Part shown: positions 19,124 through 29,043 of the stretch, piece by piece
How the letters are laid out: every line of letters starts with the position of its first letter
Position numbering within the stretch: position 1 is the first letter of the stretch
Source of the DNA: Acinetobacter calcoaceticus
GTDB taxonomy: Bacteria > Pseudomonadota > Gammaproteobacteria > Pseudomonadales > Moraxellaceae
Length of the DNA stretch: 64,000 nt
NCBI RefSeq assembly: GCF_016508255.1
Contig: NZ_JADVKT010000002.1
Span: forward strand, 558,001 to 622,000
Direction: 5' to 3'
Position numbers and translations under genes: made by a program
Notes under the pieces: model-generated
Seen by the model: only the letters and a program-made list of their open reading frames with translations
The model's database searches: none
Told to the model about the DNA's origin: nothing

Positions 19124-19426
19124 ATGACTACTGAAGCTCTTAATAAGTCTGATTTGATTGAACGCATTGCGCTAAAAAACCCACACTTAGCTGAACCTTT
19201 GGTGGAAGAAGCGGTTAAAATTATGATTGATCAAATGATAGAAGCCCTATCAACTGATAATCGAATTGAAATCCGTGGTTTTGGTAGCTTTGCTTTACAC
19301 CACCGTGATCCAAGAGTTGGTCGCAATCCTAAAACAGGAAGATCAGTAGAAGTGGCGGCTAAAGCTGTTCCACATTTCAAACCTGGTAAAGCACTGCGTG
19401 ATGCAGTCAACGAATCCGGGAAATAA
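19124..19426 (+). CDS. ihfB: Integration host factor subunit beta
   Basis: A 100-residue DNA-bending protein of the HU/IHF family with [20 protein letters not shown] and GRSVEV, the arm sequence typical of IHF-beta. With IHF-alpha (not in window) it forms the sequence-specific heterodimer. Position after rpsA matches the gammaproteobacterial order and separates it from the HU gene at 63.5 kb. An ACGAGG ribosome-binding site precedes it. Confidence 0.94.
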   Translation: MTTEALNKSDLIERIALKNPHLAEPLVEEAVKIMIDQMIEALSTDNRIEIRGFGSFALHHRDPRVGRNPKTGRSVEVAAKAVPHFKPGKALRDAVNESGK

Positions 19427-19451
19427 ATAAAAATTTATAAGCGGGGTGCCT

Positions 19452-19817
19452 ATGCGTTATATTTTAATTGCATTGCTCATTGTTGTATTTGGTTATTCTT
19501 TAGCACTAGTCTTGCAAAATCCAACAGAGCTTTCTGTTGATTTGTTATTTACACAAGTTCCAGCTATGCGATTAGGCTTATTATTGCTACTCACATTGGT
19601 ACTTGGAACGGTGGTTGGTCTTTTGTTAGGTGTGCAAGTTTTCAGAGTATTTCAAAAAGGCTGGGAAATTAAACGTCTTCGTAAAGATATCGACTATTTG
19701 AGAAAAGAACAGATTCAAAGTGCTCAATTAGCAGCAGCAGAAGCCGCTGCAAATGTAAGACATGAAAAAACCGTTTTAGATGTTTATCCTCAAGATAAAA
19801 ATTCTACTCCGTTATAA
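19452..19817 (+). CDS. lapA: LapA domain (DUF1049) membrane protein
   Basis: The ATG at 19452 is favoured over a GTG two codons earlier because AAGCGGGG lies 5 bases upstream of it. The 121-residue product has two TM helices (about 2-22 and 38-62) and a charged coiled-coil tail. In E. coli LapA (YciS) works with LapB to control LpxC turnover and LPS synthesis. No lapB follows here; pyrF is next after a terminator. Confidence 0.82.
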   Translation: MRYILIALLIVVFGYSLALVLQNPTELSVDLLFTQVPAMRLGLLLLLTLVLGTVVGLLLGVQVFRVFQKGWEIKRLRKDIDYLRKEQIQSAQLAAAEAAANVRHEKTVLDVYPQDKNSTPL

Positions 19818-19824
19818 TTCGAAC

Positions 19825-19864
19825 ACTACTCTTTATTCACGAGTAAAGAGTAGTATATTTTTTA
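19825..19864 (+). terminator. Terminator after lapA
   Basis: ACTACTCTTTA (19825-19835) pairs perfectly with TAAAGAGTAGT (19844-19854) across an 8-base loop, followed by ATATTTTTT. It is a strong intrinsic terminator ending the ihfB-lapA unit. Confidence 0.75.
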
Positions 19865-19956
19865 ATTTATTCGCATTTTCTTCTTTTTATTTTTCTAAAA
19901 ATCAGCCCCCGTGGCCTTATTATCTCTAAATTTGAAAGCCTTCTTTATACATTCCT

Positions 19957-19985
19957 TTATTACTTGATCACTTGTCTATTATAAT
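19957..19985 (+). promoter_or_regulatory. Probable pyrF promoter
   Basis: A perfect TATAAT lies at 19980-19985, with TTATTA 17 bases upstream as a weak -35. It is placed about 33 bases before the preferred TTG start and just after the lapA terminator. Confidence 0.5.
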
Positions 19986-20017
19986 GACGCTGATTTTATG
20001 TGATGGAAGAAAGTCTC

Positions 20018-20701
20018 TTGAGTATCATTGTTGCGTTAGATGCAAAAAGCCAATATGACGCTTTAAAAATTGTTGAACAACTTGATCCTACTTTATGCCG
20101 TGTAAAAGTGGGTAAAGAGCTTTTTACTCATGAAGGTCCATCTGTTGTAAAAAAACTTCAAGAACAAAATTTTGAAGTTTTTCTTGATCTTAAATTTCAT
20201 GATATTCCAAATACTACCGCTCAGGCTGTTTGTGCAGCAGCTGATTTGGGAGTGTGGATGGTAAATGTTCATGCTTCAGGTGGCCGTAAAATGATGGAAA
20301 CTTGTGTAGAGCGTTTAAAAGCAGGCAACTATCAAACTCAGTTAATTGCGGTCACTGTATTGACGTCAATGGGACGTGAAGATTTAAAAGATATTGGTTT
20401 AGATGTTGAACCTGTAGAGCATGTAAAGCGCTTAGCTAAACTCACTAAAGAAAGTGGCTTGGATGGCGTGGTTTGTTCTGCACAAGAAGCTAAAATTCTT
20501 CGTGAATTGATTGGACAAGACTTCTCTTTAGTGACACCTGGTATTCGTCCAGAAGGGACAAATGCAGACGACCAAAAGCGTATTGTGACTCCGAAGCAAG
20601 CTATGCTTGATGGTTCTACACATTTGGTCATTGGTCGACCGATTACTAAAGCAGAAAATCCAACAGAAATGTTGAAATCTATTCTTGCTTCAATTGCTTA
20701 A
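20018..20701 (+). CDS. pyrF: Orotidine 5'-phosphate decarboxylase
   Basis: A 227-residue OMP decarboxylase, the last step of UMP synthesis. The catalytic [10 protein letters not shown] motif and TPGIRP phosphate loop are present. The start is uncertain: TTG at 20018 has GGAAG 8 bases upstream and gives MSIIVALD as in known homologues. GTG 20000 and ATG 20003 are in frame but lack a ribosome-binding site. The stop overlaps the end of the convergent lysO gene by 4 bases. Confidence 0.94.
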   Translation: MSIIVALDAKSQYDALKIVEQLDPTLCRVKVGKELFTHEGPSVVKKLQEQNFEVFLDLKFHDIPNTTAQAVCAAADLGVWMVNVHASGGRKMMETCVERLKAGNYQTQLIAVTVLTSMGREDLKDIGLDVEPVEHVKRLAKLTKESGLDGVVCSAQEAKILRELIGQDFSLVTPGIRPEGTNADDQKRIVTPKQAMLDGSTHLVIGRPITKAENPTEMLKSILASIA

Positions 20702-21609
20702 AAACTTAGGAATAAGCTAATTAATAGCGGGGCGAGTAGACTTAATAATAAGCCGCTCATCATGGCATGTGGTACATAATGTGTGCCACATGACTGTTTT
20801 ACCATCGCTAATGTAACATCCATTGATGTTGCGCCAGCACTTGAGATAGCAGGGCGTGGAAAGCGCCATCCCATTGTATACATTAAAAATATAGCAACGA
20901 TTTCTCTAAATAGATCAGTTAATAATGCGACACCACCAAGTTCTGCCGAGTGTAATTGTGTAAACAAGATACCTGACATTGAATACCAACCATAACCTTG
21001 TGCTAATGCTAACGTTTCGTTAAGTGCAAAATGCTTGCTAAGCAAAAAGTAGTTGAAGAAACCTGCGATACAGGACCCTATAAAAGCCGCTAAGGGTACA
21101 ATTAAAATTTTCCAGCTTAACCATGTGCGGTTGAAATGAGTAAAGGCAAGCTCAACGCCAATTAAGAAAATAAACAGTAATAATAAATACCAACTATTAA
21201 ATGCCATATGTGAATTGAATTGAGTAGCGATAGCTCCTAATAGAACACCTATGCCTAAGGCAAGAAAAGCTTTTGCAATATTCTTTAGAGCATTTACAAA
21301 GAGCTGAAGTGAGATTTTTCCTTTCACACTTTGTTTATCAAAAATTGTATAAGCCAATAAACATGTAAAAAAAGAACCAAAAGAGGTGGTTAACGCAATG
21401 ATTATAGCCGGTGGAAGGATGGCAGAAGGATTCTCAATTTGATCAAGTGCTAATGTTAACTCTAAAGCCACACTTGCTAAGAGAATATAAGAAAAATAAG
21501 GCAGTATTTTAAAAATAAACTGTTGGATATTTAGGGATAGTTTGGGCGCTAGAAAATAGCCGGAAGCAAGTGCTAAAAAAATTTGAATGATGAGATAAAA
21601 AGATTGCAT
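20698..21609 (-). CDS. lysO: LysO-type lysine exporter (DUF340)
   Basis: A 303-residue multi-helix membrane protein (about eight TM segments). The C-terminal half carries [19 protein letters not shown] and the GYGWYSMSG motif characteristic of LysO/YbjE, the L-lysine and thialysine exporter. No lysine biosynthesis or regulator gene is adjacent. A perfect hairpin sits directly before its start codon. Substrate is assigned by family only. Confidence 0.82.
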   Translation of the reverse strand: MQSFYLIIQIFLALASGYFLAPKLSLNIQQFIFKILPYFSYILLASVALELTLALDQIENPSAILPPAIIIALTTSFGSFFTCLLAYTIFDKQSVKGKISLQLFVNALKNIAKAFLALGIGVLLGAIATQFNSHMAFNSWYLLLLFIFLIGVELAFTHFNRTWLSWKILIVPLAAFIGSCIAGFFNYFLLSKHFALNETLALAQGYGWYSMSGILFTQLHSAELGGVALLTDLFREIVAIFLMYTMGWRFPRPAISSAGATSMDVTLAMVKQSCGTHYVPHAMMSGLLLSLLAPLLISLFLSF

Positions 21610-21612
21610 ATA

Positions 21613-21646
21613 ATAATAGGTGGATTGTTTTTAACCCACCTATTAT
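21613..21646 (-). other. Perfect hairpin abutting the lysO start codon
   Basis: ATAATAGGTGG (21613-21623, plus strand) pairs with CCACCTATTAT (21636-21646): 11 bp with a 12-base loop. It fills most of the gap between the monooxygenase stop (21659) and the lysO ATG (21609), ending three bases short of the ATG. No T-run follows on the minus strand, so it is not a standard terminator. It could limit translation of lysO or protect the upstream mRNA end. Confidence 0.5.
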
Positions 21647-21658
21647 GTATTGAACATT

Positions 21659-23167
21659 TTAAGCTGCATAGCTCTGTGAGCTTTTATTTAAGAGTAAATA
21701 ATCTTTAGGATTAACTTTGCGTGTTTCTAACCAGTACTTCCATGTATAGGTGGGCCATAACGAAAAGTTTTTTCCATCGGCAGATTGATACCAGCTACTA
21801 CAACCTCCAGCTTGCCACACAGTTCCTTGAAGCTGAGTTTGAACCCGCTCGTTAAAAGCATCTTGAACTTCTGGTTTAATCTCAACAGCTTTTTGCCCAG
21901 ATTTTTCTACAAGTTGGATGAGTTGTAAAATGTAATTTACTTGAGATTCAATCATAAAAATAACTGAATTATGGCCTAGTACTGTATTAGGACCAACTAA
22001 TTGGAAGAGATTGGGGAAGTTTTTAGTCATAATGCCATAATAACTTTCTGCACCATTTTTCCACGCTTGTTTTAACTCAATTTGATTTCGTCCAATACAA
22101 GTGAAATGTTTCAAATAAATACGCGGGTCAGTAATAAAACCAGTACCGTAAATTAAACAATCGATAGATCGTTCTTTACCATCTTTAGTAACGATACTAT
22201 TTTCTTTAATTTCTTGAATACCATCCGTTACTAGCTCAACATTTTTACGGTTAAATGTAGGGAAATATTTATTTGAAATAAGAATACGTTTACATCCCAT
22301 CACAAAGTCAGGTGTAAGTTTCTTGGCTACTTCTTTGTCTTTCACTTGGAAGCGAATGAAAGCTTCTGCCAACTTTTGACCATATTTCATAATTTGGGGT
22401 TGAACTATGGGTACAACGCGCGACTCATTACTCCAATAAAGACGACTACGATGAATTTGACGATAAAGATTGGAAGATTTGAATAATGCTTTACTCAAAC
22501 GAGAGTATTTGCGTTCATCTCGTGGTATTACCCAAGCTGCTGTTCTTTGGAATACATAGAGCTGCTTAACATCTCCAGCTATTTCTGGAATATATTGAAT
22601 TGCACTACCACCCGTACCGATAGATGCGACTGATTTACCATTTAGATTATAGTTATGTTCCCACTGTGAGGAATGAAAAAATTTTCCTTTGAATTTTTCG
22701 ATGCCTTGAATATGAGGGATTTGTGGGATGTGTAGAGGGCCTGATGCAAAAACTACAAATTGAGCTTCAATCGAAGGCTGATTTTTAAAATCTAGAGTCC
22801 ACACGTGGCGCATTTCATCATATTGAACATGAGTTACATCGTGATTGAACTTACAGTAATTTTTAATCTTATATTTTTCTGTAATATCCTGAATATATTC
22901 AAATATCTCTAGTGCTTCAGCGTAACGTTTTGACCAGTCAGTTTTAGGAGCAAACGAGAGAGAATACATATGAGATTGAACATCACATGCCGCACCAGGG
23001 TAGCGATTTTCGCGCCAAGTTCCGCCGACATCGTCTGATTTTTCTAAAATAACAAAGTCTTGCTGTTGATTTTGCAGTAAGCGAATTGCCATTGCTAGGC
23101 CACCAAATCCAGCACCAATAATCGCGATTTTAGTTTTTTGAATAGCATCTTGCTTTGTGTTTAGCAT
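21659..23167 (-). CDS. Flavin-containing monooxygenase, Baeyer-Villiger type
   Basis: ATG at 23167 gives 502 residues; an in-frame TTG at 23206 is less likely. FAD-binding GAGFGG is at residues 18-23, NADPH-binding GTGGSA at 184-189, and the Baeyer-Villiger fingerprint FKGKFFHSSQW (FxGxxxHxxxW) at 159-169. Such enzymes insert oxygen next to ketones using NADPH and O2. It diverges from an AraC regulator across 160 bp, so it is probably induced by a substrate sensed by that regulator. It differs from the alkane oxidase AlmA in its N-terminus. The natural substrate is unknown. Confidence 0.88.
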   Translation of the reverse strand: MLNTKQDAIQKTKIAIIGAGFGGLAMAIRLLQNQQQDFVILEKSDDVGGTWRENRYPGAACDVQSHMYSLSFAPKTDWSKRYAEALEIFEYIQDITEKYKIKNYCKFNHDVTHVQYDEMRHVWTLDFKNQPSIEAQFVVFASGPLHIPQIPHIQGIEKFKGKFFHSSQWEHNYNLNGKSVASIGTGGSAIQYIPEIAGDVKQLYVFQRTAAWVIPRDERKYSRLSKALFKSSNLYRQIHRSRLYWSNESRVVPIVQPQIMKYGQKLAEAFIRFQVKDKEVAKKLTPDFVMGCKRILISNKYFPTFNRKNVELVTDGIQEIKENSIVTKDGKERSIDCLIYGTGFITDPRIYLKHFTCIGRNQIELKQAWKNGAESYYGIMTKNFPNLFQLVGPNTVLGHNSVIFMIESQVNYILQLIQLVEKSGQKAVEIKPEVQDAFNERVQTQLQGTVWQAGGCSSWYQSADGKNFSLWPTYTWKYWLETRKVNPKDYLLLNKSSQSYAA

Positions 23168-23249
23168 TAGAAACCCTGCATAAGCTGAAAAGAGGATTGC
23201 AGGCAAGACTAACGTTTTTTGATCAGTTTAAACATGATTGGATCGACGT

Positions 23250-23279
23250 GAAAATTGATAGATTCGGCAATTAATTTTC
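23250..23279. promoter_or_regulatory. Inverted repeat between monooxygenase and AraC gene
   Basis: GAAAATT (23250-23256) and AATTTTC (23273-23279) form an inverted repeat with 16 bases between. It is centred in the divergent gap (23168-23327) and is a candidate operator for the AraC-type protein. AT-rich sequence makes chance occurrence quite possible. Confidence 0.3.
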
Positions 23280-23327
23280 TTTCTTCTTTATAGTAAAACA
23301 TTTGAGTCTAGGGAAATTGATAGAAGA

Positions 23328-24350
23328 ATGAAACGGTCGATACTTGGTTTAATGTATTTAATTCAAGGAATGCGCAATGCGGGCATTGATGTCGACTCAC
23401 GTTTGGCTGGTATAGGAATTAAAGTGGATGCTTTAGATCCGAGTTCTACAATTCATGATCGCCTAGAATGGGATATACAACAAATTATTAGCGAGAATGT
23501 TGAGCCTGAAAAGGGTCTATTCATTGGACAGCATTATGCTTTAGCGGGTTATGGACCACTACTTATGTTACTTGTAACAAGTAATGATGTTCAAACTGCA
23601 TTAAGTAAAGGGATAAAATACCAAAGACTTACTCATTTATTTGGTGCTTTAGGGCTTTATGAAACGGATGAGCGCACCATCTTAAATTATTTGCCTGTTG
23701 ATTTGAAAACCCAAGTGGGACAGTTGCGGGCACAATGTGAAGTTTCAGGAACTTATAAATTTATTCAAGATATTTATATAATGATGGGATTAGAAATGCC
23801 CGCTATGCGTATAGAACTTCCATTTGAAAAACCAACAGATTCAGATACCTTATCTCGCTATTTTGCATACTATGGCGATGATGTGCACTTTAATGGTAAA
23901 TATGCAGCATTTAGCCTAAGCAAGGATGTGCTTGAAATCAAAATCCCTTCTGCGGACATCATTACACATCGTATTTATGAATCAAAATGTATTACAGAAA
24001 TAACAAGATTAAATCAACAAGATCACCAAACTCCACATATCATACAGTGCGTGCAAGATTATCTTGAGTTGCAGCAGGGAATTATCCCGAGCATGGCGGA
24101 AACAGCTTTTGCATTGAAAATGCCTGAAAGGACATTAAGGCATCAATTGCAACAGTTAAATACGAGTTATAAGCAAATTCGTGAACAAATTATCAAGAAT
24201 AAGGCATTAAAGCTTATGGAATATAGGGAATACTCAATAGAAGTTATTGCTGAATTGCTCGGTTATTCTGAACCAGCGGCATTTAATCATGCATTTAAAC
24301 GATGGTTTGGACAGAGTCCTCGACAATATGGCAAAGAGTCATCGTCGTAA
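23328..24350 (+). CDS. AraC family transcriptional regulator
   Basis: A 340-residue regulator with an N-terminal Arabinose_bd-type sensor domain (about 10-190) and a C-terminal double HTH (about 240-335), ending HAFKRWFGQSPRQYGK. This architecture (ArgR/OruR/AlkR group) is common in Acinetobacter near catabolic monooxygenases. The divergent placement implies it controls the flavin monooxygenase, and possibly itself. Confidence 0.9.
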   Translation: MKRSILGLMYLIQGMRNAGIDVDSRLAGIGIKVDALDPSSTIHDRLEWDIQQIISENVEPEKGLFIGQHYALAGYGPLLMLLVTSNDVQTALSKGIKYQRLTHLFGALGLYETDERTILNYLPVDLKTQVGQLRAQCEVSGTYKFIQDIYIMMGLEMPAMRIELPFEKPTDSDTLSRYFAYYGDDVHFNGKYAAFSLSKDVLEIKIPSADIITHRIYESKCITEITRLNQQDHQTPHIIQCVQDYLELQQGIIPSMAETAFALKMPERTLRHQLQQLNTSYKQIREQIIKNKALKLMEYREYSIEVIAELLGYSEPAAFNHAFKRWFGQSPRQYGKESSS

Positions 24351-24427
24351 TTCTTGATGCTAAAAGCTAATGTGGTTGAACAAAATGTTCGCTATACTCC
24401 TATCAGTTAAAATTGAAATAAAACGAT

Positions 24428-25570
24428 ATGTTAAATTTAAAATCTTCTCATAGTACTGCATTCTCACCTTCTTCCCCAGCAGAACGCTATGCTGAGGCTT
24501 TAGCATCAGGCCAGTTTATGGCAGATGAAGCGCAAGCACAGGCAGTGCAAGAATTAGATCGCGTATGGAAAGAACTTTTAAACCGTTATAAAGCCTCTAA
24601 AAAAGCCTTCCGTCGTTTTCGCCGCCAAACTTCACCTAAAGGTGTCTATATGTGGGGTGGAGTCGGACGTGGAAAAACTTGGCTTATGGATCAATTTTAT
24701 GAGTCAGTGCCATTTCGTCGTAAAACACGTATGCATTTTCATCATTTCATGCAACATGTTCATAAAGAGCTAAATAAGCTTTCAGGCCAACGTAATCCAC
24801 TTGAAATCGTGGCTGACCAAATTTATAAAGATGCAGTCGTTATTTGTTTTGATGAGTTCTTTGTATCAAATGTAACGGATGCAATGATTTTAAGTGATTT
24901 ATTTCAAAAATTATTTGTTCGTGGCGTGACATTAATTGCAACATCAAATATTGCACCAGATGGTTTATATAAAAACGGTATTCACCGTGATCGCTTTTTA
25001 CCAACAATTGAAATGGTTAAAAAGAATTGTGCTGTTTTAAATGTTGATGCAGGTGTGGATTATCGCTTACGTGTATTAAAACAAGCTCAATTATTTAAAT
25101 CGCCATTAAGTAATGAAGTTCAAAACTGGATGTCAGAACGTTTTAATGCATTAACTCACACACAAACTAATTCTCAAGAGCCGATTGTAATTAATAATCG
25201 CATTGTTGAGACGTTAGGACATACAGAAGATGTATTGTGGTGTGAGTTTTCCGAACTTTGTTTTAAGCCGCGTAGTCCAGCAGATTTTATTGAAATTGCT
25301 AATATTTATAATACTGTTCTGGTGAGTAATGTTCCACATTTAACGGATTTCTTGTCGGAAGGCACACGACGTTTTATTTATCTAGTTGATGAATTTTATG
25401 ATCGTGGAGTGAAATTACTTTTGACATCTCAAGATAGCATTATTGATATCTATCAAGGCGAAAAATTAGCTTTTGAAATTGAGCGTACTCGTTCACGTTT
25501 GTTAGAAATGCAGTCAGATGAATACTTGCATTCAGAACACCGACATATTGATGAAACTAAAACTTCTTAA
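24428..25570 (+). CDS. zapE: Cell division ATPase ZapE (AFG1 family)
   Basis: A 380-residue AAA-like ATPase with Walker A GGVGRGKT at 77-84 and Walker B VVICFDEFFV at 137-146. MHFHHFMQHVH and the C-terminal DEFYDRGVKLLLTSQ are AFG1 hallmarks. In E. coli ZapE destabilises FtsZ filaments under stress; mitochondrial AFG1 acts in protein quality control. It is a stand-alone gene with its own terminator. Confidence 0.92.
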   Translation: MLNLKSSHSTAFSPSSPAERYAEALASGQFMADEAQAQAVQELDRVWKELLNRYKASKKAFRRFRRQTSPKGVYMWGGVGRGKTWLMDQFYESVPFRRKTRMHFHHFMQHVHKELNKLSGQRNPLEIVADQIYKDAVVICFDEFFVSNVTDAMILSDLFQKLFVRGVTLIATSNIAPDGLYKNGIHRDRFLPTIEMVKKNCAVLNVDAGVDYRLRVLKQAQLFKSPLSNEVQNWMSERFNALTHTQTNSQEPIVINNRIVETLGHTEDVLWCEFSELCFKPRSPADFIEIANIYNTVLVSNVPHLTDFLSEGTRRFIYLVDEFYDRGVKLLLTSQDSIIDIYQGEKLAFEIERTRSRLLEMQSDEYLHSEHRHIDETKTS

Positions 25571-25584
25571 AGAAGATAGAAATG

Positions 25585-25614
25585 AAAAGCGCTCTTAAAT
25601 GGGCGCTTTTTTTA
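25585..25614 (+). terminator. Terminator after zapE
   Basis: AAAAGCGC (25585-25592) pairs with GCGCTTTT (25603-25610) with partial pairing further into the loop, followed by TTT. It is a classical intrinsic terminator, with an A-run upstream that may also make it work in reverse. Confidence 0.85.
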
Positions 25615-25939
25615 CAACAAAAATAGATAAATTTAGCTAAATAATACTTTTTCACTGAGCAAAGTTTGATATAACTAAATACGCTTTAGAAAAAATAAGA
25701 TAGTGAAATTTTTTGTCTGTTAACAAAAAGTCTAGTTTCAGTATCTTTAAATATTAAATAAATTGTTGGGAATCCTAGTTAGAATTTTAATATTTCCTAT
25801 ATAGAAAAGTTTATCTTTGTCAATAGTTTTGCAAGGGAAAATGCCCACTATTTAGGAATGTGATATTAGTATTCAGCTTAATTTAAATCGGTATACTAGG
25901 ATTCTCTTGGTATAAAAAGTAGCAACTTCAGGAAAGACA
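25615..25939 (+). promoter_or_regulatory. AT-rich gap upstream of glcB with a candidate -10
   Basis: A gene-free stretch of 325 bases. TATACT at 25892-25897, about 42 bases before the glcB ATG, is the best -10 candidate, without a convincing -35. CAGGAAAGACA is the ribosome-binding site. No further ORF or structured RNA is recognisable. The length leaves room for operators, as malate synthase is normally carbon-regulated. Confidence 0.4.
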
Positions 25940-28105
25940 ATGACTGCACGTATTCAAAAAGGCAAGTTAGCGATTGCTAAAGAACTTTACGATTTTATCG
26001 AAAATGAAGCTTTACCAGGTTCTGGTTTAGATAGTGAAACTTACTGGAAGAACTTTGAGCAAGTTGTTGTCGATCTTAGCCCAAAAAATAAAGCATTATT
26101 GGCTAAGCGTGATGAATTACAAGCAAAAATTGATGAATGGCACCGTAACAATAAATTTGAATTAGGTGCTTATAAAGCGTTTTTAACTGAAATTGGTTAT
26201 TTACTGCCAGAAGTTGAAGATTTCCAAATTAGCACTGAAAATGTGGATGAAGAAATTGCATTGTTAGCAGGACCGCAGTTGGTTGTACCTGTACGTAATG
26301 CACGTTATTGCTTAAATGCAGCAAACGCTCGTTGGGGTTCTTTGTATGATGCGCTATATGGCTTCGATGTAATTTCAGAAGAAGGTGGTGCCGAAAAAGG
26401 GAAAGGATATAACCCTGTACGCGGTGCAAAAGTTATTGAGTTTGCTAAAAACTTCTTAAATGAGGTTTTCCCGCTTGCCAATGGTTCACACGCAGATGCA
26501 ACAAAATATGCAATTGAGCAAAATAAACTTGCTGTCACTCTGAAAGATGGTTCAAAAACAGGTTTAGCTCATGAAGCTCAATTCGTTGGTTTCAATGGTG
26601 AAGAAGCGAATCCGACAGAAGTTGTACTTTTAAGTAATGGTTTACACGTCATTATCGAAATTGATGCTTCTAGCCCAATTGGTCAAACTGATTTAGCTGA
26701 TGTTAAAGACTTAACATTCGAAGCAGCCGTAACAACAATTCAGGACTTAGAAGATTCTGTTGCAGCAGTAGATGCTGAAGAAAAAGTTGAAGGCTACCGT
26801 AACTGGTTAGGTTTAATGAAGGGTACGCTTCAAGAATCTATCGAGAAGAATGGCAAAACGATTGTTCGTGATTTAAATAAAGACCGCGAAATTAAAAACT
26901 TAATTGGTGGTACTACAAAACTCCATGGCCGTTCACTTATGTTACTTCGTAACGTAGGTCACTTAATGACTAACCCAGCTATTTTGGTAGATGGGGAAGA
27001 AATTTTTGAAGGCATTATGGATGCATTAGTTACTCCATTGTTGTCAGTTGCGGACATTCGTAGTGAAAACGAAAACAAGAACTCTCGTAAAGGTTCTATG
27101 TATATTGTTAAGCCAAAAATGCATGGTCCAGAAGAAGTTGCGTTTGCTGTAGAGTTATTTGAACGTGCTGAACAGGCGATTGGGTTACCACCTAAATCGT
27201 TAAAAATCGGTATTATGGATGAAGAGCGCCGTACATCTGTAAACTTGAAGAACTGTATTGCTGCTGCAAAAGACCGTACTATCTTTATTAATACTGGTTT
27301 CATGGACCGTACTGGTGATGAAATTCATACTTCAATGGAAGCTGCACCAGTTGTACGTAAAGAAGCTGTAAAAATACAAAAATGGATCGCTGCTTACGAA
27401 AACCGTAACGTTGCAATTGGTTTGAAGTGTGGTTTACAAGGTAAAGCACAAATTGGTAAAGGCATGTGGCCAAAACCAGATAGTATGAAAGATATGTTGG
27501 CGACTAAGGCTGCGCATCCAAATGCGGGTGCGTCATGTGCTTGGGTTCCATCTCCAGCGGGTGCTGTGCTTCATGCAATGCATTACCATCAAGTTAATGT
27601 AAAAGCACGTCAAGATCAGTTAAAAGCTGAAGAAATGTTGTCTTTAGATGATTTGTTGACTCCACCATTTGCACCTGAAACAAATTGGTCAGCAGAAGAG
27701 ATCAATAACGAACTTGAAAATAACTGCCAAGGTATTTTAGGTTACGTAGTTCGTTGGGTTGACTTAGGTGTGGGTTGTTCGAAAGTTCCAGACATTAACA
27801 ACGTAGGCTTAATGGAAGACCGTGCAACATTACGTATTTCTTCTCAACACGTTGCGAACTGGTTGCGTCACGGCATTGTAACTCGTGAAGAAGTTGAAGA
27901 AGTGCTTAAACGCATGGCAAAAATTGTTGATGAGCAAAACGCAAATGACCCATTGTATAAGCCAATGGCAGCTAACTTTGAAACCAACATTGCTTTCCAA
28001 GCGGCTTCTGACCTCATCTTTAAAGGTTGTGAACAGCCTTCTGGTTATACTGAGCCGTTACTACACGCTGCTCGTTTAAAGTTAAAAGGTTATACAGGTG
28101 ACTAA
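25940..28105 (+). CDS. glcB: Malate synthase G
   Basis: A 721-residue monomeric malate synthase (E. coli GlcB is 723). It condenses glyoxylate with acetyl-CoA to malate. The segment [18 protein letters not shown] and the late [13 protein letters not shown], where the family has its catalytic Asp, are intact, as is [20 protein letters not shown]. No glycolate genes are adjacent. It is monocistronic with a terminator right after. Confidence 0.97.
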   Translation: MTARIQKGKLAIAKELYDFIENEALPGSGLDSETYWKNFEQVVVDLSPKNKALLAKRDELQAKIDEWHRNNKFELGAYKAFLTEIGYLLPEVEDFQISTENVDEEIALLAGPQLVVPVRNARYCLNAANARWGSLYDALYGFDVISEEGGAEKGKGYNPVRGAKVIEFAKNFLNEVFPLANGSHADATKYAIEQNKLAVTLKDGSKTGLAHEAQFVGFNGEEANPTEVVLLSNGLHVIIEIDASSPIGQTDLADVKDLTFEAAVTTIQDLEDSVAAVDAEEKVEGYRNWLGLMKGTLQESIEKNGKTIVRDLNKDREIKNLIGGTTKLHGRSLMLLRNVGHLMTNPAILVDGEEIFEGIMDALVTPLLSVADIRSENENKNSRKGSMYIVKPKMHGPEEVAFAVELFERAEQAIGLPPKSLKIGIMDEERRTSVNLKNCIAAAKDRTIFINTGFMDRTGDEIHTSMEAAPVVRKEAVKIQKWIAAYENRNVAIGLKCGLQGKAQIGKGMWPKPDSMKDMLATKAAHPNAGASCAWVPSPAGAVLHAMHYHQVNVKARQDQLKAEEMLSLDDLLTPPFAPETNWSAEEINNELENNCQGILGYVVRWVDLGVGCSKVPDINNVGLMEDRATLRISSQHVANWLRHGIVTREEVEEVLKRMAKIVDEQNANDPLYKPMAANFETNIAFQAASDLIFKGCEQPSGYTEPLLHAARLKLKGYTGD

Positions 28106-28120
28106 TTTTTACCTGTCATA

Positions 28121-28148
28121 AAAAAAGCCTCTTCGGAGGCTTTTTTAT
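28121..28148. terminator. Bidirectional terminator between glcB and exbD
   Basis: AAAAAAGCCTC-TTCG-GAGGCTTTTTT: an 11-bp stem with a stable UUCG tetraloop, flanked by A-run and T-run. It serves glcB on the plus strand and the tonB-exb operon on the minus strand. Confidence 0.92.
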
Positions 28149-28174
28149 TTGTAAGAATAAATCACATATATGAC

Positions 28175-28588
28175 CTAATTATTACTCACAATTCCAATTT
28201 TACTGACACCTAAACGTTGAGCTGTAGCCATGACCATAGCTACATTTTTATATTCAGCCATTTGATCAGGTTTGAGTTTAATCTGGTCTTGATCTTTTTT
28301 GGCAACAACGCCTTGAAATAAAGTTTCTAGGGCCTTGCGGTCAGAAACTTGTTGGTTATTCCAAAATACTTTACCTGTTGCATCAATTCTTACATCAATC
28401 ACTTCAGGCGGCTTTTCATTTGTTGGAGGTGGTGTGCCGTTTGGCAAATTAATATTGATCGCGTTATTTGGTGCAGGGATGGTAATAATGAACATAATAA
28501 TAAGTACCAACATGACATCAATAAGAGGTGTCATGTTAACTTCTAACATCACATCGTCATCATTATTTGAACCGACATTCATACCCAT
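28175..28588 (-). CDS. exbD: ExbD, second copy of the TonB energiser
   Basis: A 137-residue ExbD. The N-terminal acidic segment SNNDDDVMLEVNMTPLIDVM leads into the single TM helix with its conserved Asp, followed by the periplasmic domain. AAGGAG lies 6 bases upstream. It is the last gene of the tonB-exbB-exbD-exbD cluster, and tandem ExbD copies are known in Acinetobacter and Xanthomonas TonB loci. The periplasmic half differs clearly from the first copy. Confidence 0.93.
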   Translation of the reverse strand: MGMNVGSNNDDDVMLEVNMTPLIDVMLVLIIMFIITIPAPNNAININLPNGTPPPTNEKPPEVIDVRIDATGKVFWNNQQVSDRKALETLFQGVVAKKDQDQIKLKPDQMAEYKNVAMVMATAQRLGVSKIGIVSNN

Positions 28589-28605
28589 AAAATTCTCCTT
28601 AATAA

Positions 28606-29028
28606 TTACTGGGAGGCTGGTGGGGTAGTAACAAATGCAATTTTGCCAATACCAGCTTGTTTCGTCGTGCTAATAACCTGATCTATCGCCTCAAAATGAG
28701 TAAGCTGATCTCCACGAATATGAACTTCTGGCTGAGGCCTTTTTTGTGCAACTGCTTGAAGCTTTGATAGCAATATTTCTTTATTAGGCACATAGCTTTC
28801 ATTCCAGAAAATATCTCCTTTCTTATTTACTGAAAGTTGAATATTTTCAGGAGTGGTTGCGTATGGAGTATTTTTTTCTTCTGGTAGTTTCACTGGAACC
28901 GTATGTGTAACTACCGGAATCGTAATTAGAAAAATAATAAGTAAAACCAACATGACATCAACGAGAGGCGTTGTGTTAATTGTGCCAATCATTTCGTCAT
29001 CATCTTCAGAACCAACACTCATACCCAT
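28606..29028 (-). CDS. exbD: ExbD, first copy of the TonB energiser
   Basis: A 140-residue ExbD with the same layout (GSEDDDEMIGTINTTPLVDV, TM helix, periplasmic domain). It lies 15 bases after exbB and 17 before the second exbD, each with its own AGGAG. Two non-identical ExbDs could form hetero-dimers inside the ExbB pentamer or serve different receptors. Confidence 0.93.
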   Translation of the reverse strand: MGMSVGSEDDDEMIGTINTTPLVDVMLVLLIIFLITIPVVTHTVPVKLPEEKNTPYATTPENIQLSVNKKGDIFWNESYVPNKEILLSKLQAVAQKRPQPEVHIRGDQLTHFEAIDQVISTTKQAGIGKIAFVTTPPASQ

Positions 29029-29043
29029 AATGTTTGCTCCTGA

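Noticed and set aside
26229..27303. Antisense open frames inside glcB
   Set aside because: No recognisable protein features; shadows of the malate synthase frame.
28175..29028. Two exbD genes as a recent local duplication
   Set aside because: The periplasmic domains differ strongly and tandem exbD genes are already known in TonB loci of Acinetobacter and Xanthomonas.
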